Shown here one piece after another: positions 18,379 through 28,394 of a stretch of DNA of 64,000 nt. Position 1 is the first letter of the stretch. The number at the start of each line of letters is the position of its first letter. Made by a program: the position numbers and the translations under genes. Origin of the DNA: Superficieibacter electus (GTDB taxonomy: Bacteria > Pseudomonadota > Gammaproteobacteria > Enterobacterales > Enterobacteriaceae); NCBI RefSeq assembly GCF_002915575.1, contig NZ_PQGD01000006.1:226808-290807 (forward strand). Direction: 5' to 3'. The notes under the pieces are model-generated. The model did not search any database. It saw only the letters and a list, made by a program, of their open reading frames with translations, and was not told where the DNA came from.

Positions 18379-19501
18379 CACCCTCTCCTTTCGCCGGGTC
18401 CGCGCCCTGTGCATCAAAGAGACGCGGCAAATCGTCCGCGATCCCAGCAGTTGGCTGATTGCGGTGCTGATCCCCCTGCTGCTGCTGTTCATCTTTGGCT
18501 ACGGAATCAATCTCGACTCCAGCAGGCTGCGGGTCGGCATCTTGCTGGAAGAGCATAGTCAGGAGGCGCTGGATTTTACCCACGCCATGACCGGTTCCCC
18601 GTACATTGATGCCACTATCAGCGACAGCCGTCAGCAACTGGTGGAAATGATGCAGGCCGGGCGCATTCGCGGCATGGTGGTGATCCCCATTGATTTCGCC
18701 CGCAAGATGGCCCGCGACGGCGACGATGCCCCGATTCAGGTGATCACCGACGGCAGCGAGCCAAATACCGCGAATTTTGTGCAGGGTTACGTGGAAGGGA
18801 TCTGGCAGATCTGGCAAATGCAGCGAGCTGAGGATCGCGGCGAAACCTTCGAGCCGCTGATCGACGTGCAGACCCGCTACTGGTTCAACCCGGCGGCCAT
18901 TAGCCAGCACTTTATCATTCCAGGCGCGGTAACCATCATTATGACCGTGATTGGCGCGATCCTGACCTCACTGGTGGTGGCGCGGGAATGGGAACGTGGG
19001 ACGATGGAGGCACTGCTGTCCACCGAAGTGACGCGCAGCGAGCTGCTACTGTGTAAACTTATCCCCTACTATTTTCTCGGCATGCTGGCGATGCTTTTGT
19101 GTATGCTGGTATCGGTCTTTATTCTTGGCGTACCGTATCGCGGCTCCCTACTGATACTGTTTCTCACCACTAGTCTGTTTTTACTCAGCACGCTTGGCAT
19201 GGGCTTGCTGATTTCTACCATCACCCGCAATCAGTTTAACGCCGCCCAGGTAGCGCTTAACGCGGCGTTTTTGCCGTCAATCATGCTGTCCGGTTTTATT
19301 TTCCAGATTGAAAGTATGCCAGCGGCTATCCGGGTGGTGACGTACGTTATTCCGGCACGCTATTTCGTCAGCACCCTGCAAAGCCTGTTTCTGGCGGGCA
19401 ATATTCCCACGGTGCTGGTGGTAAACGTACTGTTTTTGATCGCCTCGGCGGTAATGTTTATTGGGCTGACATGGATGAAAACCAGACGGCGTCTGGATTA
19501 G
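18368..19501 (+). CDS. ybhS: YbhS, permease subunit of the YbhFSR exporter
   Basis: ABC-2 type membrane protein, 377 residues, the same length as E. coli YbhS when the ATG at 18368 is used. One membrane segment near the N-terminus (about 25-45) precedes a large periplasmic domain, then five C-terminal membrane segments from about residue 180. It pairs with YbhR to form the transport channel. Its start lies inside ybhF, so the two are translationally coupled. Downstream, a 394-base repeat-rich interval separates it from ybhR. Confidence 0.94.
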   Translation: MSTSTLSFRRVRALCIKETRQIVRDPSSWLIAVLIPLLLLFIFGYGINLDSSRLRVGILLEEHSQEALDFTHAMTGSPYIDATISDSRQQLVEMMQAGRIRGMVVIPIDFARKMARDGDDAPIQVITDGSEPNTANFVQGYVEGIWQIWQMQRAEDRGETFEPLIDVQTRYWFNPAAISQHFIIPGAVTIIMTVIGAILTSLVVAREWERGTMEALLSTEVTRSELLLCKLIPYYFLGMLAMLLCMLVSVFILGVPYRGSLLILFLTTSLFLLSTLGMGLLISTITRNQFNAAQVALNAAFLPSIMLSGFIFQIESMPAAIRVVTYVIPARYFVSTLQSLFLAGNIPTVLVVNVLFLIASAVMFIGLTWMKTRRRLD

Positions 19502-19513
19502 CGCTGGCATTAT

Positions 19514-19794
19514 TTTGCCCGGTGGCGCTGCGCTTACCAGGCCTACAGTACGGGCATCGCTTTGCCCGGTGGCGCTGCGCTTACCAGGCCTACGGTACGG
19601 GCATCGCTTTGCCCGGTGGCGCTGCGCTTACCAGGCCTACAGTACGGGCATCGCTTTGCCCTGTGGCGCTGCGCTTACCAGGCCTACAGTACGGGCACCG
19701 CTTTGCCCGGTGGCGCTGCGCTTACCAGGCCTACAGTACGGGCATCGCTTTGCCCGGTGGCGCTGCGCTTACCAGGCTGCGGTACTGGCATCGC
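19514..19794 (+). repeat. Six tandem 47-bp REP-like units between ybhS and ybhR
   Basis: Units begin at 19514, 19561, 19608, 19655, 19702 and 19749. Five are 47 bp and the last is 46. Each contains GCCCGGTGGCGCTGCGCTTA then CCAGGCCTAC, i.e. a REP-type palindrome in one orientation plus a GTACGGGCATCGC linker. Units 1, 3 and 5 are identical, unit 2 differs at one base, unit 4 at two, and unit 6 is most diverged. Because 47 is not divisible by 3 and the unit lacks stops, open frames run through the array in several phases. Confidence 0.93.
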
Positions 19795-19841
19795 TTTGTA
19801 CGGTAACAGTGAGGCGACTATGTCGCCACCCTGGCGGACGG

Positions 19842-19878
19842 CTCCCTCTCCCTCAGGGAGAGGGCTGGGGTGAGGGTG
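19842..19878. repeat. Short enterobacterial palindromic repeat before ybhR
   Basis: CTCCCTCTCCCTCAGGGAGA followed by GGGCTGGGGTGAGGG is the widespread intergenic hairpin repeat of enterobacteria (inverted arms CTCCCTCTCCCT / AGGGAGAGGG). It ends 18 bases before the ybhR start and could form an RNA hairpin close to the ribosome site. Confidence 0.7.
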
Positions 19879-19895
19879 TTAACAGGAGAAAAGGT

Positions 19896-21002
19896 ATGTT
19901 TTATCGCTTATGGACGTTAATTCGCAAAGAACTCCAGTCGCTGCTGCGCGAACCGCAAACGCGTGCCATCCTGATCCTGCCGGTGCTGATTCAGGTGTTT
20001 CTGTTTCCGTTCGCCGCCACGCTTGAGGTCAGCAACGCGACTATCGCCATTTATAACGAAGATAACGGTAAACATGCCATTGAATTAACCCAGCGCTTTG
20101 CCCGTGCAAAGGCATTTACCCATGTCGTGCTATTACGAAGCTCACAGGAAATCCAGCCAACGCTCGATACGCAAAAAGCGCTGCTGCTGGTACGTTTCCC
20201 GGCGGATTTTTCGCGTAATCTTGACGCCCTGCAACCTGCGCCAATGCAGCTGATCCTCGACGGACGCAACTCTAACAGCGCGCAAATCGCCGCAAACTAT
20301 CTTCAGCAGATCGTGAAAAACTACCAGCTGGAACTGACCGAAAATCAGCCGAAACCTAATAACAGCGAACTGGTGGTGCGCAACTGGTATAACCCGAATC
20401 TGGATTACAAATGGTTTATCGTGCCGTCGCTGATAGCGATGATCACCACCATCGGGGTAATGATTGTCACCTCGCTTTCGGTCGCCCGTGAACGTGAACA
20501 GGGAACGCTGGATCAGCTTCTGGTATCGCCGCTGGCCACCTGGCAGATTTTTGTCGGAAAAGCGGTCCCGGCGCTGGTCGTGGCTACGTTTCAGGCCTCG
20601 GTGGTGCTGGCCGTTGGCATCTGGGCTTACCATATTCCCTTCGCCGGCTCGCTGGGACTGTTTTACTTTACGATGCTGATTTACGGTTTATCGCTGGTCG
20701 GCTTTGGGCTGCTGATTTCGTCGCTGTGCTCAACACAGCAGCAGGCATTTATCGGCGTGTTCGTCTTTATGATGCCCGCCATTCTGCTCTCAGGCTATGT
20801 ATCGCCTGTCGAAAACATGCCGGTGTGGTTACAGAATCTGACGTGGGTGAATCCGATCCGCCACTTTACCGATATTACCAAACAGATCTATCTGAAGGAT
20901 GCGAGTCTGGAGATTGTCTGGGGAAGTCTGTGGCCGCTACTGGTAATAGCGGCCAGCACAGGATCAGTGGCGTATATGATGTTTCGCCGTAAGATTGCTT
21001 AA
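19896..21002 (+). CDS. ybhR: YbhR, permease subunit of the YbhFSR exporter
   Basis: ABC-2 type membrane protein of 368 residues, the E. coli length, partner of YbhS. An N-terminal membrane segment (about 24-44) is followed by a periplasmic domain and five to six membrane segments from about residue 170. The ATG at 19896 has AGGAGAAAAGG upstream. A much longer in-frame open stretch back to 19515 is only read-through of the repeat array. Its 3' end overlaps the opposing ybhQ by 39 bases. Confidence 0.94.
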   Translation: MFYRLWTLIRKELQSLLREPQTRAILILPVLIQVFLFPFAATLEVSNATIAIYNEDNGKHAIELTQRFARAKAFTHVVLLRSSQEIQPTLDTQKALLLVRFPADFSRNLDALQPAPMQLILDGRNSNSAQIAANYLQQIVKNYQLELTENQPKPNNSELVVRNWYNPNLDYKWFIVPSLIAMITTIGVMIVTSLSVAREREQGTLDQLLVSPLATWQIFVGKAVPALVVATFQASVVLAVGIWAYHIPFAGSLGLFYFTMLIYGLSLVGFGLLISSLCSTQQQAFIGVFVFMMPAILLSGYVSPVENMPVWLQNLTWVNPIRHFTDITKQIYLKDASLEIVWGSLWPLLVIAASTGSVAYMMFRRKIA

Positions 21003-21374
21003 TTTTTTATCTTTTGCCAGAAGTGAGACAACCGCAGGGCCAGCAAGGATCGCCAGCCCAATCAGCGCCAGCAGCAAATTATTGTGCACCACGCGTGAGA
21101 TCAACCACAGTACAATCAGGGCAGTACCAAAATACCAGGTGGTAGTCAGTTCTTCCAGCACGTCGGCAACATCGCGCCAGCGTCTTTCATGGTGGCGCTG
21201 GAGTGCCAGCATCAGTACAACTGTCACGCTATAAACAACGCATAAACCCAGCCCGACGCGCACCAGCGCCCCGCTCATCCAGCCCATGACCAATAGCGCC
21301 ACAATCAGCAAATGCAACACAATCTGCCAGCAACTAAGACCCGTTGCGACACGAACACGTTGTTGCCACTTCAT
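20964..21374 (-). CDS. ybhQ: YbhQ, inner-membrane protein
   Basis: A 136-residue protein with four predicted membrane segments and a long polar loop ([15 protein letters not shown]) between the second and third. Length and sequence agree with E. coli YbhQ, a conserved inner-membrane protein of unknown function. It is transcribed alone, against ybhR. Confidence 0.9.
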   Translation of the reverse strand: MKWQQRVRVATGLSCWQIVLHLLIVALLVMGWMSGALVRVGLGLCVVYSVTVVLMLALQRHHERRWRDVADVLEELTTTWYFGTALIVLWLISRVVHNNLLLALIGLAILAGPAVVSLLAKDKKLSNLTAKHHIRH

Positions 21375-21506
21375 GGCATTTCTCCTGAAGAATTTTTAAC
21401 TGATATCTCAGAGTACCGAACTTTACGGAAAATTCCGTAACAACGCATCTTTTTGTGACGCCTACTACACTATTTTAAACAGGACAGTGACGCTGGCAGG
21501 AGAACT

Positions 21507-22268
21507 ATGACCCAACACGCGCGACATTTTTCATTAAAAATACTGACGATTAATACACACAAAGGATTCACCGCATTTAACCGACGTTTTATTTTGCCTG
21601 AACTCCGTGATGCGGTACGCACCGTAGGTGCAGATATTGTTTGTCTTCAGGAAGTGATGGGCGCGCATGAAGTGCACCCTCTGCATGTGGAAAACTGGCC
21701 GGATACCACACATTATGAATTTCTGGCTGATACCATGTGGAGCGATTTTGCCTATGGTCGTAATGCCGTTTACCCGGAAGGTCACCACGGTAATGCAGTA
21801 TTGTCGCGCTACCCGATTGCGCATTACGAGAATCGTGATGTCTCGGTTGACGGCAGCGAAAAGCGCGGACTGCTGTATTGCCGAATCACCCCACCGGATG
21901 TGGACTATCCGATTCATGTTATTTGTGTGCACCTGGGACTGCGGGAAGCCCACCGGCAGGCACAGCTGACAATGCTGGCAGACTGGGTGAACAGTTTCCC
22001 CGACGGCGAACCGGTGGTAGTGGCAGGCGATTTCAACGACTGGCGGCAAAAGGCCAATTATCCCCTGAAATCCAGGGCGGGTCTGGAAGAAATTTTTACT
22101 CGCGCTAAAGGTCGGCCTGCGCGCACATTTCCTGTGAGTTTTCCTTTATTACGACTTGATCGGATCTACGTAAAGAACGCGCATGCCAGCAGTCCTTCGG
22201 CGCTTTTACTGCGTCACTGGCGGCATCTTTCCGATCATGCCCCTCTGAGTGCGGAGATACACTTATGA
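21507..22268 (+). CDS. ybhP: YbhP, endonuclease/exonuclease/phosphatase-family protein
   Basis: A 253-residue EEP-fold protein. The family signatures are visible: NTHKGF near the start, CLQEV (metal-binding Glu), [16 protein letters not shown] and a C-terminal SDHAPL with the catalytic His. It is the first gene of ybhP-clsB-ybhN, and its stop overlaps clsB by 4 bases. Its substrate is unknown; the operon suggests a link to phospholipid metabolism. Confidence 0.92.
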   Translation: MTQHARHFSLKILTINTHKGFTAFNRRFILPELRDAVRTVGADIVCLQEVMGAHEVHPLHVENWPDTTHYEFLADTMWSDFAYGRNAVYPEGHHGNAVLSRYPIAHYENRDVSVDGSEKRGLLYCRITPPDVDYPIHVICVHLGLREAHRQAQLTMLADWVNSFPDGEPVVVAGDFNDWRQKANYPLKSRAGLEEIFTRAKGRPARTFPVSFPLLRLDRIYVKNAHASSPSALLLRHWRHLSDHAPLSAEIHL

Positions 22269-23506
22269 AATGTGACTGGCGAGAGGGAAACCGCATCCAG
22301 TTACTGGAGAACGGCGACCAGTTTTATCCGGCGGTACATGCCGCCATTGATGAGGCCAAAAGCCGGGTTATTCTCGAGAGCTTCATCTGGTTTGAAGATG
22401 AAGTGGGTAAGCAACTGCACGCCGTTCTGCTGCGTGCGGCGCGACGCGGTGTGAAAATAGATGTGCTGCTGGACGGTTATGGCTCCCCCGATCTCAGCGA
22501 TGCTTTTGTCAATGAACTGACATCTGCTGGCGTGATATTTCGTTATTATGATCCGCGTCCGCGGACAATGGGGATGCGTACTAACGTCTTTCGCCGCATG
22601 CACCGTAAGATAGTGGTTATCGATACTGACGTTGCCTTTGTTGGTGGCATTAACTACTCAGATGAGCATATGTCCAGCTACGGTCCGCAGGCCAAGCAGG
22701 ACTATGCTATTCGTATCGAAGGCCCTGTGGTGCTGGACATTTTGCAGTTTGAAGTCGAAAACCTGCCCGGTAACGCCTCAGTTCGTCGCTGGTGGCGACG
22801 TCGGCACCGGGCGGTGGAAAACCGCACGCCGGGAGAAGCGCAGGCACTGTTTGTCTGGCGCGACAATGAAGAGCACCGCGATGATATTGAACGTCACTAT
22901 CTGAAAATGCTGGCCAATGCCCGCAAAGAAGTGATTATTGCCAACGCTTACTTCTTTCCCGGTTATCGTCTGCTGCATGCCATGCGAAACGCCGCCCGCC
23001 GTGGCGTGAAGGTGAAGCTGATTGTTCAGGGCGAACCGGACATGCCGATCGTCAAAGTGGGCGCACGTTTGCTGTATAACTATCTGATCAAAGGCGGCGT
23101 TGATGTTTACGAGTATTGCCGTCGCCCACTACACGGTAAAGTGGCGCTGATGGACGATCACTGGGCGACGGTCGGCTCCAGCAACCTGGACCCGCTCAGC
23201 CTGTCGCTCAACCTTGAAGCCAATCTGATCATTCACGACCGGCAGTTTAACCAGACGCTGCGGGAGAACCTGGACGCGATTATCAGCAAGGACTGCAAGC
23301 TGGTGGATGAAACCATGATGCCAAGGCGCACCTGGTGGAATCTGGGTAAAAGCTTGGTGGTGTTCCACTTCCTGCGCCATTTCCCGGCGCTGGTGGGCTG
23401 GCTTCCGGCACATACTCCGCTGCTGGCCGAGGTCGATCCGCCCGTACAGCCGGAACTTGAAACGCAGGACCGCGTTGATACCGAAAACTCCGGAGTGAAA
23501 TCCTGA
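22265..23506 (+). CDS. clsB: Cardiolipin synthase B
   Basis: Phospholipase-D superfamily enzyme that makes cardiolipin from two phosphatidylglycerols (and PG from PE with a headgroup donor). The 413 residues hold the two HKD motifs: [10 protein letters not shown] at about residue 113 and HGKVALMDD at about 290. It is membrane associated but lacks the N-terminal transmembrane helices of ClsA. It is coupled to ybhP (ATGA) and overlaps ybhN by one base. Confidence 0.95.
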   Translation: MKCDWREGNRIQLLENGDQFYPAVHAAIDEAKSRVILESFIWFEDEVGKQLHAVLLRAARRGVKIDVLLDGYGSPDLSDAFVNELTSAGVIFRYYDPRPRTMGMRTNVFRRMHRKIVVIDTDVAFVGGINYSDEHMSSYGPQAKQDYAIRIEGPVVLDILQFEVENLPGNASVRRWWRRRHRAVENRTPGEAQALFVWRDNEEHRDDIERHYLKMLANARKEVIIANAYFFPGYRLLHAMRNAARRGVKVKLIVQGEPDMPIVKVGARLLYNYLIKGGVDVYEYCRRPLHGKVALMDDHWATVGSSNLDPLSLSLNLEANLIIHDRQFNQTLRENLDAIISKDCKLVDETMMPRRTWWNLGKSLVVFHFLRHFPALVGWLPAHTPLLAEVDPPVQPELETQDRVDTENSGVKS

Positions 23507-24471
23507 TGGCTAAATCTCATCCTCGCTGGCGGCTGGCGAAAAAAATTCTTACCTGGCTGTTTTTTATTGCCGTTGCGGTCCTGCTGGTGGTGTATGCCAA
23601 AAAGGTCAACTGGGAAGATGTCTGGAACGTCATCCGCGACTATAACCGCCTGGCGCTGCTAAGTGCGGTGGCGCTGGTGGTGGTCAGCTATGTTATGTAT
23701 GGCTTTTATGATCTGCTGGGCCGGGCTTATTGTGGGCATAAGCTGGCAAAACGTCAGGTCATGCTGGTGTCGTTTATTTGTTATGCCTTTAATTTAACGT
23801 TAAGTACCTGGGTCGGTGGCATTGGGATGCGTTACCGTCTCTATTCACGGCTCGGCCTGCCGAGCAGCACCATCACGCGGATTTTCTCACTCAGCATTAC
23901 CACTAACTGGCTGGGCTATATCCTGCTGGGTGGCTTGATCTTTACTTTCGGCGTGGTGCAGCTTCCTTCTCACTGGTATATCGATGAAGGTACGCTGCGG
24001 ATTGTCGGCATCGTGCTGTTGCTGCTGGTTGCCGTTTATATGTGGGGTTGTGCGTTCGCAAAACGCCGTCATATCACTATTAAGGGCCAGAAGCTGGTAC
24101 TGCCATCGTGGAAATTTGCCATCGCCCAGATGGTGATTTCCAGTATTAACTGGATGGTGATGGGGCTGATTATCTGGCTGCTGCTGGGACAGGATGTGAA
24201 TTACTTCTTTGTTCTCGGCGTGCTGCTGGTCAGCAGTATCGCCGGCGTTATCGTGCATATTCCGGCGGGGATCGGCGTACTGGAAGCGGTGTTTATCGCG
24301 CTGCTGGCGGGCGAACACACCTCTCAAGGTACCATTATTGCTGCCCTGCTGGCCTACCGAATGCTCTATTATATCGCCCCACTGCTGCTGGCGCTGGTGT
24401 GCTATCTGGTGCTGGAAAGCCGGGCGAAGAAGCTGAGAGCAAAAAACGAACGGGCAATGGCGAAATCGTAA
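23506..24471 (+). CDS. ybhN: YbhN, multi-spanning inner-membrane protein
   Basis: A 321-residue integral membrane protein of the UPF0104 / lysylphosphatidylglycerol synthetase (MprF-like) transmembrane family, with about eight hydrophobic segments. The conserved segment STWVGGIGMRYRLYSRLG is present. The genetic link with clsB, conserved in enterobacteria, suggests a role in lipid handling, but the function is not known. E. coli YbhN is 318 residues. Confidence 0.92.
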   Translation: MAKSHPRWRLAKKILTWLFFIAVAVLLVVYAKKVNWEDVWNVIRDYNRLALLSAVALVVVSYVMYGFYDLLGRAYCGHKLAKRQVMLVSFICYAFNLTLSTWVGGIGMRYRLYSRLGLPSSTITRIFSLSITTNWLGYILLGGLIFTFGVVQLPSHWYIDEGTLRIVGIVLLLLVAVYMWGCAFAKRRHITIKGQKLVLPSWKFAIAQMVISSINWMVMGLIIWLLLGQDVNYFFVLGVLLVSSIAGVIVHIPAGIGVLEAVFIALLAGEHTSQGTIIAALLAYRMLYYIAPLLLALVCYLVLESRAKKLRAKNERAMAKS

Positions 24472-24490
24472 GAAGCGGTGGTCTCAACCT

Positions 24491-24585
24491 GTCCGGCGGC
24501 GCTACGCTTGCACGGGCATACGTTAAGCACAACCTGTTGATATCGTTAATTTTGTAGGCCGGGTAAGCGTAGCGCCACCCGGCAG
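24491..24585. repeat. BIME: pair of inverted REP elements
   Basis: One REP half (TGTCCGGCGGCGCTACGCTTG) is followed about 35 bases later by a second in the opposite sense (TAGGCCGGGTAAGCGTAGCG then CCACCCGGCA). The pair lies between the convergent ends of ybhN and ybhL, where K-12 has ybhM. Confidence 0.85.
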
Positions 24586-24611
24586 TTACGTCAAAAATGC
24601 CAGCAATCAGT

Positions 24612-25319
24612 TTAACGGCGGTTGCCGAAAATGCGCAGCAGCATCAGGAACAGGTTGATAAAGTCGAGATACAACGTCAGCGCGCCGAGGATAGAATATT
24701 TACGCAGCATGCTGCTATCCCGGGTATCAATTTGCTCACCAATGTTTTTCAGCTTCTGCGTGTCATACGCCGTTAGGCCAACGAATATCACCACGCCAAT
24801 ATACGTCACCGCCCACATCAGCGCGTCGCTTTTCAGCCAGAAGTTGACCAGCGAGGCGAGAATAATACCGATAAGCCCCATAAACAGCATATTACCCAGT
24901 CCGCTGAGATCGCGCTTCGTGGTGTAACCGTAAAGACTCATGACGCCAAACATCCCCGCCGTTACCACAAAGGTGCTGGCGATCGATGAATAGGTATACA
25001 CCACAAAAATGCTTGAGAGCGTCAGGCCGGTTAATGCCGAGTAGAGCATGAACAGCGTGGTCGCCATCCCAGCGCTCAACTTGTGCACCAGGCCGGAGAG
25101 CACAAAAACCAGCGCCAGTTGCGCAATGATCAAACCAAAGAAGGTAATTTGGCTGGAGAAAACAAACATCAGAACCGCAGGCGTATTGGCTGAATACCAG
25201 GCCACAAAGGCAGTGAGTAACAGGCCGCAGGTCATCCAGCCATAGACCTGCGCCATATAGGTTTGCAGGCCGCTGCGGGACTGCTGCACTATTGAATCTG
25301 AACGCGGATATCTATCCAT
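24612..25319 (-). CDS. ybhL: YbhL, BAX inhibitor-1 family membrane protein
   Basis: A 235-residue inner-membrane protein with seven hydrophobic segments, of the Bax inhibitor-1 (TMBIM) family. The conserved YDTQKLK motif is near residue 183 and the C-terminal LYLDFINLFL is typical. Relatives such as BsYetJ behave as Ca2+ leak channels; this has not been shown for YbhL. A strong AAGGAGT site precedes the ATG. It is transcribed in the same direction as the moa genes but 59 bases beyond moaE. Confidence 0.93.
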   Translation of the reverse strand: MDRYPRSDSIVQQSRSGLQTYMAQVYGWMTCGLLLTAFVAWYSANTPAVLMFVFSSQITFFGLIIAQLALVFVLSGLVHKLSAGMATTLFMLYSALTGLTLSSIFVVYTYSSIASTFVVTAGMFGVMSLYGYTTKRDLSGLGNMLFMGLIGIILASLVNFWLKSDALMWAVTYIGVVIFVGLTAYDTQKLKNIGEQIDTRDSSMLRKYSILGALTLYLDFINLFLMLLRIFGNRR

Positions 25320-25378
25320 GAGTAACTCCTTATAAGTGAATACTTGCTGTAAGATTACTACATCTTACGAAAGTCGCC

Positions 25379-25828
25379 TTACCAGCGTTGCGCCGCCTGC
25401 TTATCGCTGTCGCGTGCTTCCACCCAACGTTCACCTTCCGGCGTGGCTTCGCGCTTCCAGAACGGCGCGCGGGGTTTCAGATAGTCCATAATAAATTCCC
25501 CGGCTTCAAAGGCGCTGCTGCGATGCGCGCTGGTGACGCCAACAAAGACGATTTCTTCCCCCGGCCACAGTTCGCCAATTCGGTGGATAACGGTAACGCG
25601 GCCTAACGGCCAGCGTGCACGCGCGTCGGCGACGATTTCCGCCAGCGCTTTTTCAGTCATGCCGGGATAGTGCTCAAGGGTCAGCGCTTTTACGCTGTCG
25701 CCGAGGTTGTGATTGCGCACTTTGCCGGTAAAGGTGACTACCGCGCCGTCTTCATCGCGCTCAGCCAGCCACGGATATTCATCACCCACGCGAAACGGAG
25801 CATGTCCAACACAAATACGGGTTTCCAT
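25379..25828 (-). CDS. moaE: Molybdopterin synthase catalytic subunit MoaE
   Basis: Large subunit of molybdopterin synthase, which inserts two sulfurs into cyclic pyranopterin monophosphate, using MoaD thiocarboxylate as donor. At 149 residues it has normal length. The family pattern includes LEHYPGM, the HRIGEL segment and the active-site region near the C-terminus (PFWKRE). It is the last moa gene, one base after moaD. Confidence 0.96.
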   Translation of the reverse strand: METRICVGHAPFRVGDEYPWLAERDEDGAVVTFTGKVRNHNLGDSVKALTLEHYPGMTEKALAEIVADARARWPLGRVTVIHRIGELWPGEEIVFVGVTSAHRSSAFEAGEFIMDYLKPRAPFWKREATPEGERWVEARDSDKQAAQRW

Positions 25829-25829
25829 G

Positions 25830-26075
25830 TCAGCCTCCTGTTACTGGCGGGAAAAATGCCACTTCATCACCGTCGGCAAGCGGCTGGTCAAAGGCCACCA
25901 GCGCCTGGTTAACCGCAGCCAGCAGTTTGCCCGCCTCCAGCGCCAGCGCCCAGCGATCGCCCCGGGCGGCAAGATGCTGACGCAGCGCCTCGACCGTCGC
26001 AAACTCAGCCTCCAGCGCCAGACGATCGGTGCTGACCAGTTCACGCACCTGAGCGAAAAAAAGAACGTTAATCAT
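25830..26075 (-). CDS. moaD: Molybdopterin synthase sulfur carrier MoaD
   Basis: Ubiquitin-fold sulfur carrier of 81 residues ending in the required Gly-Gly (PPVTGG), which is adenylated by MoeB and thiocarboxylated. The ATG at 26075 ([13 protein letters not shown]) gives the standard N-terminus; the longer frame from 26138 only runs back into moaC. It overlaps the moaC end by 8 bases. Confidence 0.95.
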   Translation of the reverse strand: MINVLFFAQVRELVSTDRLALEAEFATVEALRQHLAARGDRWALALEAGKLLAAVNQALVAFDQPLADGDEVAFFPPVTGG

Positions 26076-26553
26076 GCGAATCCACCGTAAAATCACCCGA
26101 TTTGCCGCCGCTTTTCGCCAACAGGCGTACCGGGCCAATCACCATATCTTTCTGCACCGCTTTACACATATCGTAAATGGTCAGCGCCGCCACCGAGGCC
26201 GCCGTCAGCGCCTCCATTTCTACACCGGTTTTGCCGCTCAGACGACAACGCGTTTCGATACGCACGCGATGATGTTCGGTTTCAGCCGCAAGCTGAACCT
26301 CGACTTTGCTCAGCATCAACGGATGACACAGCGGGATCAGTTCCCAGGTACGCTTAGCCGCCTGAATACCCGCGATGCGGGCCGTAGCAAACACGTCGCC
26401 TTTATGATGGCTACCCTCGACGATCATCGCCAGGGTTTCCGGGCGCATGGTGACATAGGCCTCCGCGCGAGCTTCGCGCACCGTGTCCGCTTTGGCGGAG
26501 ACATCCACCATATGCGCTTCACCGGCGGCGTTGATATGGGTCAGTTGTGACAT
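26068..26553 (-). CDS. moaC: Cyclic pyranopterin monophosphate synthase MoaC
   Basis: Second enzyme of molybdenum cofactor synthesis; it converts the MoaA product 3',8-cyclo-GTP to cyclic pyranopterin monophosphate. The protein is 161 residues. The segment [14 protein letters not shown] and the [19 protein letters not shown] helix are diagnostic, with catalytic Lys and Asp residues in the latter. It is 2 bases from moaB. Confidence 0.96.
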   Translation of the reverse strand: MSQLTHINAAGEAHMVDVSAKADTVREARAEAYVTMRPETLAMIVEGSHHKGDVFATARIAGIQAAKRTWELIPLCHPLMLSKVEVQLAAETEHHRVRIETRCRLSGKTGVEMEALTAASVAALTIYDMCKAVQKDMVIGPVRLLAKSGGKSGDFTVDSHD

Positions 26554-26555
26554 GA

Positions 26556-27068
26556 TTATTTCTTCAGGTGAGGATGAAAATTACAGGGACGAGTACGCGC
26601 ATCCAGCTGTGGAGCAATGATGTTCTCCCACGCCGTACGGCAAGCCCTGGTGGAACCAGGCATTGCAAAGATCAGCGTATTATTGGCAATGCCGGCGACC
26701 GCACGAGATTGCAGCGTTGCGGTGCCGATCTCTTCAAAAGAAAGCATGCGAAACACTTCGCCAAAGCCTTCAATCTCACGGTCAAACAGCGGCAGCAGCG
26801 CTTCCGGAGCCTGATCGCCTGCAGTGAAACCAGTGCCACCGTTGATTAGCACTACCTGCACATCATCACGTGCGATCCAGGCGGAAACCTGCGCGCGAAT
26901 AGCGTAGCGGTTTTCTTTAACGATGGCTTTGTCTATTACCTGATGCCCCGCCTCGTGGGCAGAATCACGCAGGTAATGACCGGAGGTATCGTCTTCTTCG
27001 CCACGGCGACTGGAAACCGTAAGAACGGCGATATTTGTTGGAATAAATTCAGCGCTTACCTGACTCAT
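26556..27068 (-). CDS. moaB: Molybdenum cofactor biosynthesis protein MoaB
   Basis: MogA/MoaB-type molybdopterin-binding protein, 170 residues. The loop [16 protein letters not shown] and the segment [17 protein letters not shown] match the family. In E. coli MogA performs adenylation of molybdopterin while the role of MoaB is unclear. It is in the moaABCDE operon, 18 bases after moaA. Confidence 0.95.
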   Translation of the reverse strand: MSQVSAEFIPTNIAVLTVSSRRGEEDDTSGHYLRDSAHEAGHQVIDKAIVKENRYAIRAQVSAWIARDDVQVVLINGGTGFTAGDQAPEALLPLFDREIEGFGEVFRMLSFEEIGTATLQSRAVAGIANNTLIFAMPGSTRACRTAWENIIAPQLDARTRPCNFHPHLKK

Positions 27069-27086
27069 AGAAATCTCCTTCGCGAT

Positions 27087-28076
27087 TTACCCGCCAATAT
27101 AAGAAAGGTTCTGAGTAATGCCCGTATTTCCCTGATGGAGGAAGTGGGTCTGTTTTTTATGGGTCAACGCGGCTGCAATACGCGACTCCAGCGCCGCCTG
27201 TTGATGGTCATCTGCCAGTAAATCTCGTAACTCGACGCCTCCCTCACCAAATAAGCATAAATGAAGCTTGCCGATTGACGAGACGCGCAGACGGTTGCAA
27301 CTGGCGCAAAAATCCTTCTCGTACGGCATGATAAGGCCGATTTCACCTTCATAGTCGGGATGGCAGAAAACCTGCGCCGGTCCGTCACTGCGTTGGCGAA
27401 GCTGATGCAGCCAGCCGCGCTTTAGCAACTCATCGCGCAGTACCATGCCGGAAATATGATGCTTACGAAACAGCTCGCTCCCCTCACCCGTTTCCATAAG
27501 CTCAATAAAACGCAGCTGGATGCGGCGCGGTTTGATCCACGCCAGGAAGGTATCAAGCTGATGATGATTGACGTCGCGCATTAACACGGTATTGACCTTA
27601 ACGCGCGAAAAACCCGCGTCAAAGGCAGCATCAATACCGCCCATGACCTGATGGAATTTATCCTGGCCGGTGATCGCGTGAAATTGGCGGGCGTCGAGGC
27701 TGTCGAGACTGACGTTAATGTTGGTCAGGCCCGCGTCGCGCCAGCTGGCAACGTCGCGCGCCATTCGATAGCCGTTGGTGGTTACTGCAATCTGGCGGAT
27801 AGCCGGGTTTTCACGCACGGTGGCAATGATGTCGGTAAAATCGCGGCGCAGCGTAGGTTCGCCGCCGGTAAGCCTGACTTTTTCAGTGCCAAGCGCACTG
27901 AAAGCGCGGGTAACCCGCCGCACTTCATCGACGGTCAGAAAACCTTTATTGGAAACACCGCTCGGGCGATAGCCGTCTGGCAGACAGTAGGTGCAACGAA
28001 AGTTACACACATCGGTGATCGACAAACGCAGATAGTAAAACCTGCGGGCGAACGCATCGGTAAGTTGTGAAGCCAT
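27087..28076 (-). CDS. moaA: GTP 3',8-cyclase MoaA
   Basis: Radical-SAM enzyme for the first step of molybdenum cofactor synthesis. It is 329 residues from the ATG at 28076. The N-terminal cluster motif CxxxCxxC is at Cys24, 28 and 31, and the C-terminal GTP-binding cluster motif reads CASC followed 13 residues later by a third Cys (HLCLF). The protein ends in the essential Gly-Gly. A GTG two codons upstream is a possible but less likely start. The gene follows a Moco riboswitch and a ModE site. Confidence 0.97.
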   Translation of the reverse strand: MASQLTDAFARRFYYLRLSITDVCNFRCTYCLPDGYRPSGVSNKGFLTVDEVRRVTRAFSALGTEKVRLTGGEPTLRRDFTDIIATVRENPAIRQIAVTTNGYRMARDVASWRDAGLTNINVSLDSLDARQFHAITGQDKFHQVMGGIDAAFDAGFSRVKVNTVLMRDVNHHQLDTFLAWIKPRRIQLRFIELMETGEGSELFRKHHISGMVLRDELLKRGWLHQLRQRSDGPAQVFCHPDYEGEIGLIMPYEKDFCASCNRLRVSSIGKLHLCLFGEGGVELRDLLADDHQQAALESRIAAALTHKKQTHFLHQGNTGITQNLSYIGG

Positions 28077-28080
28077 ATAC

Positions 28081-28176
28081 ACCTTTCCAGTTCGGGAGGC
28101 ACAGTCATTTCTTTCTGTACCCTGGTGGCAAATGCCACGGCCGAAGCGCCATATCGTTTGACTTAGGCGCAGGGGC
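28081..28176 (-). ncRNA. Moco riboswitch (moaA leader)
   Basis: Read on the minus strand, the leader contains GGCCGTGGCATTTGCCACC, GGTACAGAAAGAAATGACTG and TGCCTCCCGAACTGGAAAGG. These match the conserved Moco RNA motif that precedes moaA in E. coli. In the known system molybdenum cofactor binding hides the ribosome site; here the GGAAAGG at the end of the motif lies 6 bases from the moaA start. Confidence 0.9.
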
Positions 28177-28229
28177 TAGAGTGATTATGCCGATAGTAGC
28201 GCGTCAAAAGCGTTTTCGCTACTCGCAAT

Positions 28230-28255
28230 ACGCTATATAATTACGTATATAGCGA
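28230..28255. promoter_or_regulatory. ModE-type operator upstream of moaA
   Basis: Inverted repeat CGCTATATA-N6-TATATAGCG with perfect 9-bp arms. It resembles the ModE operators of E. coli moaA and modA and the site found here upstream of modA. Molybdate-loaded ModE activates moaA in E. coli. Confidence 0.82.
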
Positions 28256-28394
28256 CACGTTCGTGCAATTTCACTACACAATACGCGTAATTCAGGCTTT
28301 TGCATTGATATGCGTCAGTTTAACGCCGCAAGCCCATCGTCTTTTAGGGGTAGTTAGGCTACTGTTACGCTGAATGATTAAATAAGGGAAAGTT

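Noticed and set aside
18341-18910. 189-residue minus-strand frame over ybhF/ybhS
   Set aside because: Antisense shadow; both overlapping + strand genes are well supported.
19514-19794. Array considered as a CRISPR
   Set aside because: The repeats are directly adjacent with no variable spacers, and no cas genes are present.
19471-19873. Repetitive peptide frames through the 47-bp array, including an in-frame 127-codon extension of ybhR
   Set aside because: The frames exist only because the repeat unit lacks stop codons. ybhR has a good ribosome site and E. coli-like N-terminus at 19896.
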